From contig AZLU01000006.1 of the NCBI GenBank assembly GCA_002224055.1, positions 355,527-419,526 of the forward strand: a stretch of 64,000 nucleotides of DNA. The letters are read 5' to 3'. A model generated the notes under the pieces. That model saw nothing but the letters and a program-made list of their open reading frames with translations, had not been told where the DNA came from and searched no databases. Positions within the stretch are counted from its first letter, which is position 1; each line of letters opens with the position of its first letter. The position numbers were made by a program, and so were the translations under genes. Source of the DNA: Pezizomycotina sp. ARF18. Lineage: Eukaryota > Ascomycota. Shown here piece by piece: positions 26,400-38,499 of the stretch.

Positions 26400-26418
26400 A
26401 AATATATATATATGGAAT

Positions 26419-26462
<44 letters not shown>
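26400..26462. repeat. Compound (AT)n-(AC)n-(AT)n microsatellite
   Basis: A TA-rich run is followed by about 13 AC units and then about 9 AT units. Seen directly; probably length-variable. Confidence 0.95.
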
Positions 26463-27114
26463 GCCTCCACACGTATATCATGTAAATACGCAACGCTGAT
26501 GAATGGTGTTTAATGTATTGATATATGAAATCTCATCATATCGTCATACCCTGAAATCACACCACATGATTTTTCTTGGGTGTTATGCATCGAATATGAA
26601 ATGACAACTTTTCAGCTTCGCTTTTCAAGAACCCATCGTATATACAAGCCCAGCAGATCATCGACATTAACTTAAACCATTTTAGTAAATCAAGTAAAGT
26701 TTCAATATTAAACCGGACCGCTTCAACTTGTGTGCCCTTAAGCTTCAATCCTATCTTCCCAGCACACCTTCCGAAGAAAAATGCACAAGAACGCTCGTAT
26801 TCTGACTATTTGAAATGGACAAAAGAAGTGATCAAAGAGCACGATGGGATTGGGGTAACGGTTTGTTAATAGTATTAATAACCGAGCGCGGCATACTAAT
26901 ATATCACATAACGGTGAAACCGGTGAATCGAACTCGAAATTTGATACAAACCTGTAGTATGAAAACCGTCCATAGCTTGAAATAAAGTGAATTCTCGAGA
27001 AACAAAGGCGGCTTTCTTTCCTTCGCTTGAGTTACAGCCCTCTATAATAGGACAACTTATTCGGCATTCCGTCGATTATCCAAATTCCGTCAGTAGGGTA
27101 CAACTCACTAGATA

Positions 27115-27540
27115 TTGATAGTTTTCATACCTATATACGCATTTCAGCGACCAAGTCCCGAGAAGCAGCATCGGAAGGACGTCTATCGCCCCTTTCTCGA
27201 ACACGAAATTCGATATAACTGTCATAATCATTTCAACATGTTAAGGCTCGAACAAAGACAAAAGATTCTGACAGAAACTTACCGTCTTAAAGCGTGTGTC
27301 TATCATCACTGTGAACCCTGTTTCTCTAAAGAAGTGGCCGAGGCTATAAGGATGCAATCCGTAAATATTGGGGGAAATTCTCGAAGGAATCCACTTGAGC
27401 TTTTGGAGGGTACGGTCGATGCAGTATCTGGTTATACGCATGACGTTCTAGAAGAGCAGTACGCGGATTATAGGAGGTACGACGGTTACCAATTATTGGA
27501 GAAGGTCCAGAGCTTTACGCCTGATTATTCTAAAATATAA
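27115..27540 (+). CDS. Hypothetical protein, probable 3' exon, YxC-containing
   Basis: The frame is open for 141 codons in AT-rich DNA, which is uncommon here. Its first 11 codons end in TTTCAG, so the true exon may begin at 27148 with the start codon upstream. The product is hydrophilic and charged, with four cysteines: RYNCHNHF, then KACVYHHCEPC. The end reads EEQYADYRRYDGYQLLEKV. No signal peptide is visible in this piece. YxC near the N-terminus followed by a spaced cysteine recalls the layout of some powdery-mildew-type secreted proteins, but this is weak and I recognise no family. A short leading exon, perhaps frame-broken, would be expected between 26900 and 27110; none is convincing. 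Confidence 0.4.
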   Translation: MIVFIPIYAFQRPSPEKQHRKDVYRPFLEHEIRYNCHNHFNMLRLEQRQKILTETYRLKACVYHHCEPCFSKEVAEAIRMQSVNIGGNSRRNPLELLEGTVDAVSGYTHDVLEEQYADYRRYDGYQLLEKVQSFTPDYSKI

Positions 27541-27984
27541 AGGAATAAGTCAATTTTAAGTTCTAGTATGTCAGGGGGCACATTTTATATGTACAACTAA
27601 AAGGCACGTGAGCTGCTGTGTAGCTTAGTCTAGCATAGGAAGTATCAAAAACAAGGTTCAAAAATAAATAAAAAGGTATTGCCGGGGGGGGGGGGAATAT
27701 AGGAAAAACGGCAGCGATTGTATTGTTTAAACGAGCTGCTCTTAAGATTTGTATAACCCCTTCGGGAACACTGAGCCTTATTCGAACATGTTGGATAACC
27801 TTGTGGCTTCCTTTTCAAGTAATATTTGAACCAAAACGCCTATTATCCTTTAACCCAGACGTCTTTTGTAGAGTGGTGATGAAATTTCCCAAGCTTGAGT
27901 TGTATAGAATCCTAAGAACAATTTTCAGAAATATTCTTCCTTGATGTTAGTGTGAAGTTAACGTTCATAGGCGTACGTCAAGCT

Positions 27985-28322
27985 TCAATGTCCGTTCTTG
28001 CGATATCCCATGAATCCATTCCCCGTTTCTTCAACGGCCGCGGCCAGAGTACCCTGCCAGTACGCCATCCTGTTCTTGATCGATTCGAGCTCCGCCGAGT
28101 CCGTCGTCTCCATCGCTTTCCTTTGCAGCGCGAGCAGTTCCGCTTCAGCCCTGGCGACTGGATCGTTCTGCACGTTCGTGTGGCGGCGTTCTGCGCGCTG
28201 CCGTTGTTTCCACTGGTGTTGAGACCCGACATCAGCTGCTCCAGATCGCTCGTGTTGTGCCAGGACGGGACGAAGGCCTGCGCTTCCGGGTTTAGGCGGG
28301 GTTTTGTGGGTTGGGATGTCAT
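27985..28322 (-). CDS. Small conserved protein with PAM2-like motif (one frame break)
   Basis: The start at 28322 reads PRLNPEAQAFVPSW at residues 8-21. This matches the PAM2 consensus (a core of L-N-P-x-A-x-x-F-x-P) that binds the MLLE domain of poly(A)-binding protein. After a linker (NTSDLEQLMSGLNTSGNNG) the frame shifts by one base near 28180. It then continues as NDPVARAEAELLALQRKAM, a short predicted helix, and NRMAYWQGTLAAAVEETG, ending at 27985. Total length is about 112 residues. The C-terminal segment looks like a conserved ascomycete family of unknown function. The role is inferred from the motif: a cytoplasmic Pab1 ligand, perhaps acting on mRNA turnover or translation. The two halves lie in adjacent frames with no plausible intron, so a lost base is the simplest explanation. 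Confidence 0.65.
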
Positions 28323-29524
28323 ATTCTTTCTGAGTTGGTTGGATTGAGGATTTCCGACGCGTTCTTTGAAGATAAGTTGAGGATATACGGGAAGGAAATA
28401 ATGAGGGTAGCTTGATGATGATGTTTGACCCTTTCAACCACGTAGGGTGTAGAAATTTCTTTCTTTCTTTTTTTTTTTTTTTTTTTTTTTTTTGTGCGCG
28501 CCTGAATTTCTTTGACAGGGATGATCGTGATATTCCAACGAAGAAATTAGGCAACGAGAGCTTCAATTACCGAGGGAAGTCGTTACTACTTAGGCCTGGA
28601 GAAGTCGTAAACCCGTGGGACCCCGTGGATAATTATGAAAGCTGTCTTAAAGTATACGTGGAATATTTATAATAAAATTATATCATCCCACTTTGTTTCA
28701 AACCCGGGGAATAGCAATCAATCTCTTTAGAAAGGAATGGAGAAATATACCAGCTTGGGCATGTACAGGCGCGTTCTTATGTTGAACCTCGTCTAAACCA
28801 TCATGGTCATCAGATAGTATGTTCATTTGGAGGTTATGTGTTCAAATGGTGATTCGATGATGGGAGCCATAAGGACGAAAAGTTTATTTAGGAAAAAAAA
28901 AAAAAAAAAAAAAAAAAACACGCTTTCACTAAAGGAAACTTTCCCCGGTCGTATTTAAAACGCGTATCCCCCAGAAGTATGACGTCATGTGACCCGATAG
29001 ATAAGCATTTTGAGTTTGGCTAGCTTTGGCTTTGAATTTAGTGTAACGTGAACTCGTAACACTATCTAAGCTCTGGTCTCCCCTTAGTTCTGTATCACGA
29101 CTGAATACAAGGGAATGCATCTGTATTTGTGTTTATCCTGACGGGAATTTCAAGCCGAACGACAATTTTCAGCTGTTCAGAATGCTTTGAATTGAGCAAA
29201 ATACATTTAAGACACGAACTAGAGCTCCGTTTACCTGGTGTTTTCGGTTGTAAGTTTAAGTTCAATCCATCTAGGACGCAAGGATAAAATATCTAGCAAC
29301 GACTCGTAGTTGTGTTTCTAGGGCTCGAATATAGCTCTGAATGGCCTAGTTCATAGCTTTGAAGCTTGGCAACTATCTAGTAGAACGGTCCTCGGACGGG
29401 TCTTCAATGGATAGTACCTAAATGAGAGCTCAACAGCGCAGTCTACGATATACGCGGGAAGAAAAGCAGCTCGTTGAAGGTCACGAACAAACAGCCATAT
29501 ATTTACTTTTACACTTCTTAGGGC

Positions 29525-29560
<36 letters not shown>

Positions 29561-31196
29561 GTAACTATACTGAGTGAGTCGAAACAGGGTCGTTATAACT
29601 TACGCCAGCGATATCCATAACGTTACTCAACAGGATCAGAAGGGATTCACCGCCCAATTCCACCCAAGCTCAACAGAAACACGACGTTCTAAAGGGTTCT
29701 ACAGAAGGGACCGGAGTTGTGGTTGATAAACTCCTTAAAGCCCTGTTTTACGTTTTTATTTTTTGCCTCTTCGCTTAAACTTACGTTCTTCTTCTATAAA
29801 AGCCCTTATCTGTGCAACAACTTCAAACTTACAATATTTGTGCTCATGACGTCGGAGGCATGAATTATATACGTGGCGAATGGCGTTCGAATAAGCGATA
29901 TAGACAAAATGTCATCGTGCTATCCTCTATGTCTTGATGGTCTGAACTTTAATTGCGAGGAGAATTGCGGATTGGATTCGGATCTCCGACAGGGCCCTGA
30001 GTCGCCCCCTTATTTTGCTATTTTTGGCCGGACAAATGGAAGACGAAGGTATTTTTTTTGACAATTAGATATTATTGGAATTATCGTTTCATCCGAGGAT
30101 ATTAGAGGTTAACCGAGAAACGAAACGATAAAGTGTTAAAAACTCCCTATCATCCGTCGGTCGATGCTTTGCCGTTGATATTTTGCTAAGAATCAAGAAT
30201 TCAAACCGTGAAGAGACAGCGAAGAAGTCCGAAGAAAATCTCCCTTATAGCTTGAATCACTGGCCTATTCAGCTTGATAAGGAAACAAAGGCCCGTTTAT
30301 ATGTTTTTCTTGGCTGTGTATCAGCAAGTACCGGGCGTGTTAGTTTCGTCTGATAAGCTCAACTTTCCTTTTTTTAGTATTTGTTTTTCCTGCTTCGTTT
30401 AAGGGGCAAGTAATTAAAACACGCGACCAAGCGAAAGTCTCAAAAAGAAAAAACCACAAGAGAACAACGGGCACCCGTCGACCATCTAAGACAAAATTAG
30501 AAGGGAGATCGGGAAATCGTTATCGCGCTATCACGGACAGTAGTCAAGACTGACGCTATATCTGTCCAGGAGATTATATCTCGTGCGACGATGGAAATAG
30601 TGACTATTGATAGTCCGGTTCGCGTATGTACGAGAAAAACGCTCGCCAAAAAACTGTTTAATTAGGACTTAAAAAAAAAAAAAAAAGAATGGAAAACAAT
30701 ACCCCAATCGCCAAGGCCGTTTCGCGAGACGGGACGTAAGTTAGTGGCGTCCTGACTGATGATCTCTTGTGTTTTTTTGTCTTTCTTTCATTTGGCCTGC
30801 CGCTGTCCTGGGATGAGAAGACGCGATTCCGAGACATGGTTTCCTAAGAATAACTATACTATAAACTTTCTCCAGGCATCCAAATGAAGAGCAAGGACCT
30901 TGAGATGTTTTTTTTTGTCCGTCGTCTGAAGAAAACACTCTCGTCAGGATGCTCGTAAGTTCTCTCGAATATAAGAGAAACTAGATTCTCCGAAATAGTT
31001 CCTTTAGAGCTCCTAAAAAGTATAAGAGAGGACCTGTTAATGTCAGTCAGAGCCATTTAAATACGTTTTAAGTGATTCGTACGAGCTTAAGCGCTTTGGA
31101 AAAAACACTTGCATCGTGATCTTTTCTTTCTTTTTTAATTCTGTGCTTTCCCTGCTTGCCTTTTTCTTTTTTTCAGAACCGTGCACCTGCGCCTCC

Positions 31197-31234
<38 letters not shown>

Positions 31235-32701
31235 TCTCTAATGACTCGCGACTTTTGAGTCGGGGTTACCGGGTCTATAAAAACCGAGTTGACCGAACTA
31301 ACCGAAAGAAAAGATTTCTAATGTTTAGCTCTAGCAAAAAAGCGTTTCCACGCTTTCCAAAACATTTCCCAATTCTAACAAATCGTGGACAAGCCTTTTT
31401 TGTTAAAAAGAAGAATTATATTATATGATTGATTTATATCTTACCCTTTCAAGTAACTAGCCTGCTTATTGTCGGTTCGATTGACCTTGCTCTTCGTGTT
31501 CTGGTCCGGAGGTGGCGTTTTTTTTGATTTTTAAACGAAGCGAGACTGCCAATGCTTATACCCTTTCTTTTTTTTTTTTTTTCTTGGAAGTTCCGCGGTT
31601 CTTCTGTGCTTATTGTTGCAGTGTAGTTCTCTTGGTAAGGAACGCTCCAGAGCTCCATAGAGAAACCTTCAGCAAGAAAATTCTCTATATGGCCTTATTA
31701 TTGTTTTTTTTTTTAACTCGATTATTAGAACGAGTCGTGTAGTTCAAAGGTTGTGATAATCGAGTGTAGAAATCGCCGCGCACGGTGTAATCTGCAAATG
31801 GTCGCTCTGATCATATTTTCGGGTAAACCCGTAGATACGCAAGTTGGCAGAGGCAAAGTCGATCACCCAGGAGTAGTAGTGCCGCGTGCTTCCAGACGAA
31901 TAGACGATCGACTAGTGAAAAGAAAAAAAACGTACTTGGTAAGTTGATATCGAAATAGGTGTTAAAAAATGGTTAGTCCTACAGCTAGCTCAGATCATAA
32001 GACTTGGTGACGAAGAGGAACGGTTGCAGAGCTAGGGGGAAACAGACACCTTTTCGTACTAATAATTATTCTGTTGTATAGATTCCTAGAGTTATTTTCA
32101 TCTACCGACGGACATAAGCTGTATTATACGCGTAACTTTTTACTGCACACTTTCCGTGTTTCCAATTGAGTGCACAGATTTTTAGGCCGGACTTTGGCAA
32201 AATGGCTCCTAAGCCGTTAAGAGGACAAAAATATGGAGATTTATAATTGTAGTTTTATTAACAGTGGACGTCTAAATAAGACGTCGGCGGTCATCTAAAG
32301 CACCCTAAAGAGCGTGTGAAAGGAAACAGCAGCGTAACAAAAAAAACTCCTTGAAACAAACCAAAATGCGCAGAACAAGAAACCCCATTTTCCTGCTATA
32401 GGTACACAAGTTATCCTAATTATGCAGAAACCCGTTTCGCGAGGCTAAAAATAAAGGCGATTCGCGAAGTATACAATAATAACATATATGAAGAAAGAGC
32501 CAGAACGTCATTAAAAAATGGCATTAAACTCCGAAGATCGTCCTTCGGTGGGATAAGCGAAATAGAAAGAATAAAACAACCCTCAAAAAGACTTTTAAAC
32601 AATTACCAGGTGAACAACTCTGGCAAGCGACAATATCGCTTTCATACTCTAATCGCGTCTCATGAAGTTCTTTATAGACGCAACGCCAGGCACGGCTGCG
32701 C
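28323..32701. other. Intergenic stretch without a confident gene
   Basis: It holds an A26 run at 28893-28918, a GA-repeat at about 29526-29561, T31 at 31201-31231 and scattered short frames (for example 29873-30061 with several cysteines, 30859-31056, 31753-31947) that carry no recognised motif. It probably contains the promoter of the PAM2-like gene at its left end and the 3' flank of the transporter gene at its right end. Confidence 0.5.
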
Positions 32702-33587
32702 TTAGACAGCGCTGCGAGATTGCTTCTTCTTCTCGCTCCATGGGAAGTCATAGGCGGCGGGCTGGTAGAAGGTGTTCTGGGAGCTGAACAGACCGACAGC
32801 GGCGTTGTACCAGGCGATGAAGGCGGTGATAAGACCAAGGACACCACCAGCTTTGAGGCACTTACGTTCTCGGTTCCGTCGTTGTTGATAAGATGGCCAA
32901 TAGCGAGGAGGAGGAAGGTCAGGTCAAGGAAGAAGAAGGCAGGAAGAAGGCGAGGGTAGTCTTCAAGGTGCAATGAGAAGAATCGTGTTGAAGATGAACC
33001 AGCCAATCAAATAATATCCGAGCGCATTCTCGAGATCCTTCGGGTCAGTGTAACCAGCGATGACACCGTAGGAATTAGATCCGCCAGAGATGATGTAGGC
33101 GTAACTGATCCAGAATCCACCATATGACGAAAGAGCGGTCGCTCCAAATGTGTTGCCAACAGCAAATTCCCTGCGTAATGATGAATTAGACACTTATTGG
33201 ATATGAAAAGATAGTTTACTTGAGGCTAATTAAAAACTTACCACATGCCAGCGAGAAGCTGCACTAATCCACCATAGCCAAATGCGAGGCCAAGCACGAT
33301 ATTAGCTTCCTTTACGCCACGAGTTTGAACATTAATCAAGCTTAGCACAAAGGTGGTGAGCGCGAAAGCACAGAGACCGAGAGGCCGGGGTTGGCGAACT
33401 TTCGGTGGGCGAAGCTGTTGTTTTCTGTTAGTATGGAGAGAAACAAAATTTGATAACATGAATTCACGCGCGGGATAATCAGAGTCGGTTAGAGATAACA
33501 TAACGTACCGTCAAATTGATCTTGATGACGAATTGCGCTATGGTGGGTGGCATTGCCATACCCTTCCTTCTGAATTGACTCAGACAT
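32702..33587 (-). CDS. GPR1/FUN34/YaaH-family acetate transporter (Ato/AcpA type)
   Basis: This is a membrane transporter of the acetate uptake (Ato/AcpA/SatP) family, expected in the plasma membrane with six helices. The start at 33587 (MSESIQKEGYGNATHH) gives a 79-base exon 1. Intron 1 (about 33425-33508, donor GTACGT) leads in frame to ENNSFAHRKFANPG, the family's NPAPLGL-type signature seen here as NPG[P]LGL. Helical segments follow: LCAFALTTFVLSLINVQTRG, LGLAFGYGGLVQLLAGMW, then after intron 2 (33171-33241, donor GTAAGT) EFAVGNTFGATALSSYGGFW, YYLIGWFIFNTILLIA and FFFLDLTFLLLAIGHLI. The C-terminus reads ITAFIAWYNAAVGLFSS and EKKKQSRSAV, stop at 32702. Breaks fit lost C residues near 33385 and 32970 and further shifts at about 32950 and 32870. 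Spliced length is about 240-250 residues, normal for the family. Acetate, or possibly ammonium, as substrate is inferred from family. Confidence 0.88.
33171..33241 (-). other. Intron 2 of the acetate-transporter gene
   Basis: The donor GTAAGT splits a Trp codon (TG|G) and the acceptor is ACGCAG. Removing the 71 bases joins LLAGMW to EFAVGNTFG, the expected continuation in this family. Confidence 0.75.
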
Positions 33588-33883
33588 CGTGATTGTGAAG
33601 GTTGACAAACGTAGTGATTATAAAGATTGGGTTTTCTAAGGAGGGTATTCTGTAGAGGGCGCTCGTTCAAGGTGTATCGCTGTCTGGTCGTGTAATGGTT
33701 TTATAACTTCCCAGAATGAAAAACACCTTCGGAGGGAAGGCAGAGTCGTTTAAATAATAAATCTTCTGCCCTGTAAACCCTTCGATCATCCAGTGTATAC
33801 TCGAATTCAACACAGAGGGACGACCTTTTTTTTTTTGTTCAGGGAACTAAATCGGTTTCTTTTCCTTTCTTTTTTCTCATCCA

Positions 33884-33915
<32 letters not shown>

Positions 33916-36723
33916 GAAAGGAAAGGTGCGCTCTCCCCTTCGAATGACCCGCTTGCCGTGATGTCAGGGTACCTCTAGGTACCGATGGGCCGAAGGAAAA
34001 ATGCTACCTGCTCCTTCAAAATTTTCCTAGAGTCTCTCTCCCTTAACAAACGTGTAACCGGCGCTCCTTGATGCCTGCCCATGGACCTTGCAAAGGGGAG
34101 GCTTCAGATAGAGAGGAAGCGAAAATAAAAATAAAAAACTTGTTGCATCATGTCACTCCGAGTACCTCTTTTCCCAATCCTTGCATCCAAGTGAGTTGAA
34201 TGTTTCTCCAGAAAAAAAGGTGTGCAAAAATTGTGGATAACAAATATTTGACGATTCTTGATTTGCATATTTTCTTAACCTTTCGACTTCCTTTGTGTGA
34301 TACGGTTATAATTTTGGGGTCCTTTCTTTTCTTTTTTTCGTCCAAAAAGTAAAGTGGCAATAACTTATAAAACAGTCAGAAAAAAAGAAACCATAGACCG
34401 GTTAATACTAGCGGCTTTTAGGGAAACGCCGTCCACACCAATCGGCCAGATATCTTTTTAACGAGGCCATGAGAAACTTCCTTTGCCCACCGAAATTGGC
34501 CTGATTACGATGCTTCTGGACTGCAAGCCTCTCGTCTGCTTTTGCAAAACTCAAAACACCCCCCGCATTTTTTTTATACAACACCAGTCTGCAAACGTGT
34601 GCACAAAACTGCACGGAAGAATGGAAGTTCATTTCAACTGGGTGAGTGAGTGACCTGTTTTTTTTTTTTTTTTTTTTTTCTGGTTATTAAATCCACCCAG
34701 ACCCTAAGAGGCGGAGACCGAGTATCCGAGGGTGGAAGTGAACGGAGAAAAGGTGGGTCGCTTTTTCCAAAATTTGGAAAAGATAGTGACTATTGGCGGC
34801 AATAAAGATTCAAGGTGCAGGACTGAGACTTATTGTGCAATAGCTCCACCCGCAAAGAAAGAAGAAAGAACACATTTGCGGAGACGTCTATTATCTTTTG
34901 TTGATTGAAAAAGCCCATCGGACTTTGCTTGACCTTCTATCGGTTGGACGGAAGTTGAGAGACTTTTTTCTCTCCAACGTCGTTAGCTCTCCACAAAATC
35001 TTCTCCAGGCTAAGGGGAAGAAAGAAGAATGATTTTTTTTTCAATGGCATGACGTATCTCCACTCGAGGTCTCGGCGCTAGAGGAGAGGCGAAGAGGTCA
35101 AGGCACCTTGCTCCTGCTACTGAATATTCAATAGACACCAGAGGACCCTTCACTGTAGTAATCATTCCCCCGAATCTAGCTAAAAATATGCAGAACATCA
35201 TGTGTCTCTTGCGCAGAGCCAACAAAACTAGCTCCTCCTCCGTCCGTGTCCTGAAGGCTTGTTAAAAAAAAACATTTTGCGCTCACGATCCGCTAAACCA
35301 AAAAAAACCCGGTGGTTGCTTTTATTTTCCGTTAAAAATAATCCTAAGTGAGAGACGCTATAGTAGTAAATCCTCCGCGTAATCTTTTTCTCACTATACG
35401 TACTTAAAATATATACTGTTGCGAAGTTCGTATATTAGCGAAGAACATAGCGGTTTCAAGAAGGGGGCAGTAATCTTACTGTGCTCACCTGTGTTCGCAA
35501 ATATAAAAAATAAGTATATTAATCTTATATTATTATAAATATAAAATATACTTACCCATGGTGAAAAAAGGACTTGGATGTTTGCCCAAAGCCCATGTGG
35601 ATATTGCATCCGCTTATCCACAACATCAAAAAAGCTTAGGACGGTTTTCTTTGGGGCTTCTTTGATTGGGGGATATACTTTCTAGGCAATATATTCGCAC
35701 GCCATTTTATTGCATCCCGCCGAGAAAGGTGAGTGACTGTCGGGGATCCGACAAGCTTGCGCAATTGTGTGGTACAAGGAGGTACCATGGCCTCTAGAGC
35801 GGCCTTGTATTTCAGCGGCCATACCGCTGTCAAGCGGCCATTTTCTATTAATAATAATATTATAATACTCCTGTTAGTGCAGATATAAATCGTGGAAAAC
35901 AAGATTTTTAAACGTCATTTCTCTTCTTGGCTATTTTAGCGAGTTGAACCAGATATCACGATGTCCATGAGTAAGCGGAGCCAGAGAATCTTCTTAGGAG
36001 TTAATTGGAGTAATGGTTCGCCGAAACTCGAAGGAGCTGTTTCTGCAGATTGTGAAATAGCTTCGGGTGGCACTTTTGGTGTTTGAAAATGGCTCCTTGG
36101 TATTCATGGAGTAGATACTTCTGGAGAAGGAGGGTGGGGAATTTCAACGACAACACTCCGCGGAAAGCGGGTTTTCCTACTGTAATATAATATGGTACCA
36201 CAAATTAGTAAATATATACCAAAAAGGACATTATTTCAAGACGACCGAATACCTCGAAAACTCTCCTTTTCATGTGCCTTGATTTTCTCTTTAAAAAAAA
36301 ACACCCCCCATCCTTCAACGCAGTGGCCATGCTAGCCATGCATGCATGCTGCAAGGTCAACAAACCACGTTGTCGAGAGAATCCATTGACACCGCGCGGG
36401 TGGCTGGCCTACCAATGGATCTGGTCATTTTCCTGTGTTATATCGGTTAAAAACGTGAAGATCAAGCAATAACGAGGGAATTTCTAGAAAATTTGCAGCA
36501 GGGCACCCACAACGGAGACTGCTGAGAACAGAAACAGACGGCCGCTTTATTGCAAGGGCCTGCTTAAGTCAGCTAAGTGCATGAAAATCAGAGCAAGGTA
36601 CTTGCGAATTTGGTGAAGAAAAGGTGCTCACTATTAATTTCACTGCCTCTTGTCAAATTTCGCTTGGAAATTAAAACCAGTCTGGTGGTTTTTGTGAGCT
36701 CTTAAGAAAGTGATGTATAAATT

Positions 36724-36757
36724 GAAGAAGAAGAAGAAGAAGAAGAAGAAGAAGAAG
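36724..36757. repeat. (AAG)n microsatellite
   Basis: About 11 AAG units. Read on the minus strand it makes a run of phenylalanine or serine codons inside a chance frame. Confidence 0.9.
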
Positions 36758-37080
36758 AGGCGGTGATTCTCAACATGGCTGTCCGCATTATCACTGGCCT
36801 GAGAAATTGTGGGTCGATTATTTACTTTTCCTGCGCTTGTTCTGTAGCGATGAACATGAGCACTCATTCTCCGAAATAAATGCCAAGGTGCCACACTGCT
36901 CAAGCTTAACAAATTAGAAGGCATCTTACTCCGGTTTCGACTGCCGCAAGCTAGCTGCTGGTAGTTCATTTTTGGGTACTTTATCGACTGATCTTGCATG
37001 CGAATAGCGTCCAATTAGTGAAAAGCTTTGAATCTGGAGAGTTATTTTCGTTAGCTTAGCCTTACTGGTTGTTGGCCTGA

Positions 37081-37578
37081 CCCTCGGCTCGAGTTCTAGA
37101 ACACCCCAACTGGGGCTTTCTTACCCGGATCGAAGCCGCTACTAGTTCCCTGCGTCGAACGGACTCGGAGGTTTATTTGTCCACATGGCAACCTCCAGAT
37201 GTGGACCTTTTGGCCGTTAGCACCCCGACCCTACGCCTTGGAATCCCAAGGCCCAAGATTCCAAGAACCCTAGAGCATCAGGCGCATGCAGATCGAAACC
37301 AATTCTCCGCTGGCGGTCGAGATCTCAATCCTATAAACAACTTCCACGTCCGAGCCCAAATTGAGTTGAAGCCTCGGTTACCCTCAAGAGGAGACGGGAG
37401 CGAGCCAAACCTTCCTTACCCCAACGAGACCTACATCGAGCTTGGCCTTCATTCGAGAGGGCTCTTCGGAGCTCCGAAATGGCGTAAACTGGCGAGTGAC
37501 GAGCTGTTTACACTATATATCGAGATAAGGTTTGTTTGTTTTGGGCGGCGTAAGCCGAGGTGGTTGTTTATTCGGTGA
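37081..37578 (+). CDS. Unrecognised GC-rich open frame, possible exon
   Basis: The frame is open for 165 codons from just after a TGA at 37078 to the stop at 37576-37578, in a GC-rich island between AT-rich flanks. The product is proline- and leucine-rich (TWQPPDVDLLAVSTPTLRLG, GGRDLNPINNFHVRAQIELK, PNLPYPNETYIELGLHSRG), with no recognised domain and no ATG start in frame. The minus strand also has long openings, so GC content alone may explain it. Candidate coding exon or fragment; function unknown. Confidence 0.25.
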   Translation, partial: PSARVLEHPNWGFLTRIEAATSSLRRTDSEVYLSTWQPPDVDLLAVSTPTLRLGIPRPKIPRTLEHQAHADRNQFSAGGRDLNPINNFHVRAQIELKPRLPSRGDGSEPNLPYPNETYIELGLHSRGLFGAPKWRKLASDELFTLYIEIRFVCFGRRKPRWLFIR

Positions 37579-38499
37579 TGGAATTTGTTTATTTGATGTA
37601 TGATTTCTGGCGGTGGCGGTTTTGGTAGGCTTGTCCCATTGAGCGAACAGAAAAAAAAAAAAAAAAAAAAAACCAAGAGTTTGAAGTTCGTGAGATTTTG
37701 TCAATTTAATTTTAATTTAATTATTTTTTATTTATTTTTTTTTTTTTGGAAAAATAAACCAGAATGATATTTTCTCAAATGCAATACCTTACGAGACTGT
37801 GACATATTTATTCATTTCACTGGTTGTCCATTATAGCAATGCAGTCCTTAATTTTTCAGAAATGCCTCAACTTCAGCGTCCTAGGACGACCTCGATTAAG
37901 ATCTTCTCTTAATTTAATACAAATAGCTGGAGATCATCTCTATTTCCTTATTTTTTATATAAATATTTTAAAAAATTGGAGAACATCTCCGGTTTTGCTG
38001 GTAAATACAAACCATAGTGCCAAAATGACCTGGAGAAGTTTTGTTAAGGCCCTCCATGATATACTGTATCCTTCGGTGATTTCAAATTCTAATCCATCCT
38101 TTTCAGGTTCAGGACAACGGCTCCTCAAATGGAAAAGTCATCAGGATCTTTACATTTGTTTACAAGACTTCATTCCAGCTTGCTTCTAAGAGCTTGGTGA
38201 GTCAAAAATGCATGAAACATCATTCATGTCCAACACAAACGGAGAGCGGAGGTTGCAAGGATATTATTGAATGGACGAAGCAGGCCTCTTCCCTGTCTCT
38301 CGCGACCCGTGGATTGTTTTTCCAATCCCTTGTCAGACCCGAAGCTCTTTTTACAGTTCTCCGAAACGCATTCTTTTTTCAAAGAAATTTTTCTTATCAA
38401 GAACTAACGTGCGGGAAACCCGCGGGGAACATGAAACCCGCTTTTAAGGCTGCGAGCACCATTGGGGTTTTATGACAGGGGAAAAAAGACTCTCATGGT

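Larger units (their letters stand above)
21937..27114. other. AT-rich, repeat-like stretch with no confident gene
   Basis: The sequence is AT-rich with dense stop codons. It holds decayed repeat-like words (for example 22190-22260), an inverted repeat at 23692-23757, a tRNA-like remnant at 25077-25180 and a compound dinucleotide microsatellite at 26400-26462. Short frames at 22698, 23068, 25636 and 26557 show no recognised motif. This looks like an old mobile-element graveyard, but no element family can be named. Confidence 0.5.

Noticed and set aside
35745-35830. Dense restriction-site-like palindromes resembling a cloning polylinker
   Set aside because: The site order matches no vector I know, and flanks are ordinary AT-rich genomic DNA; chance is sufficient.
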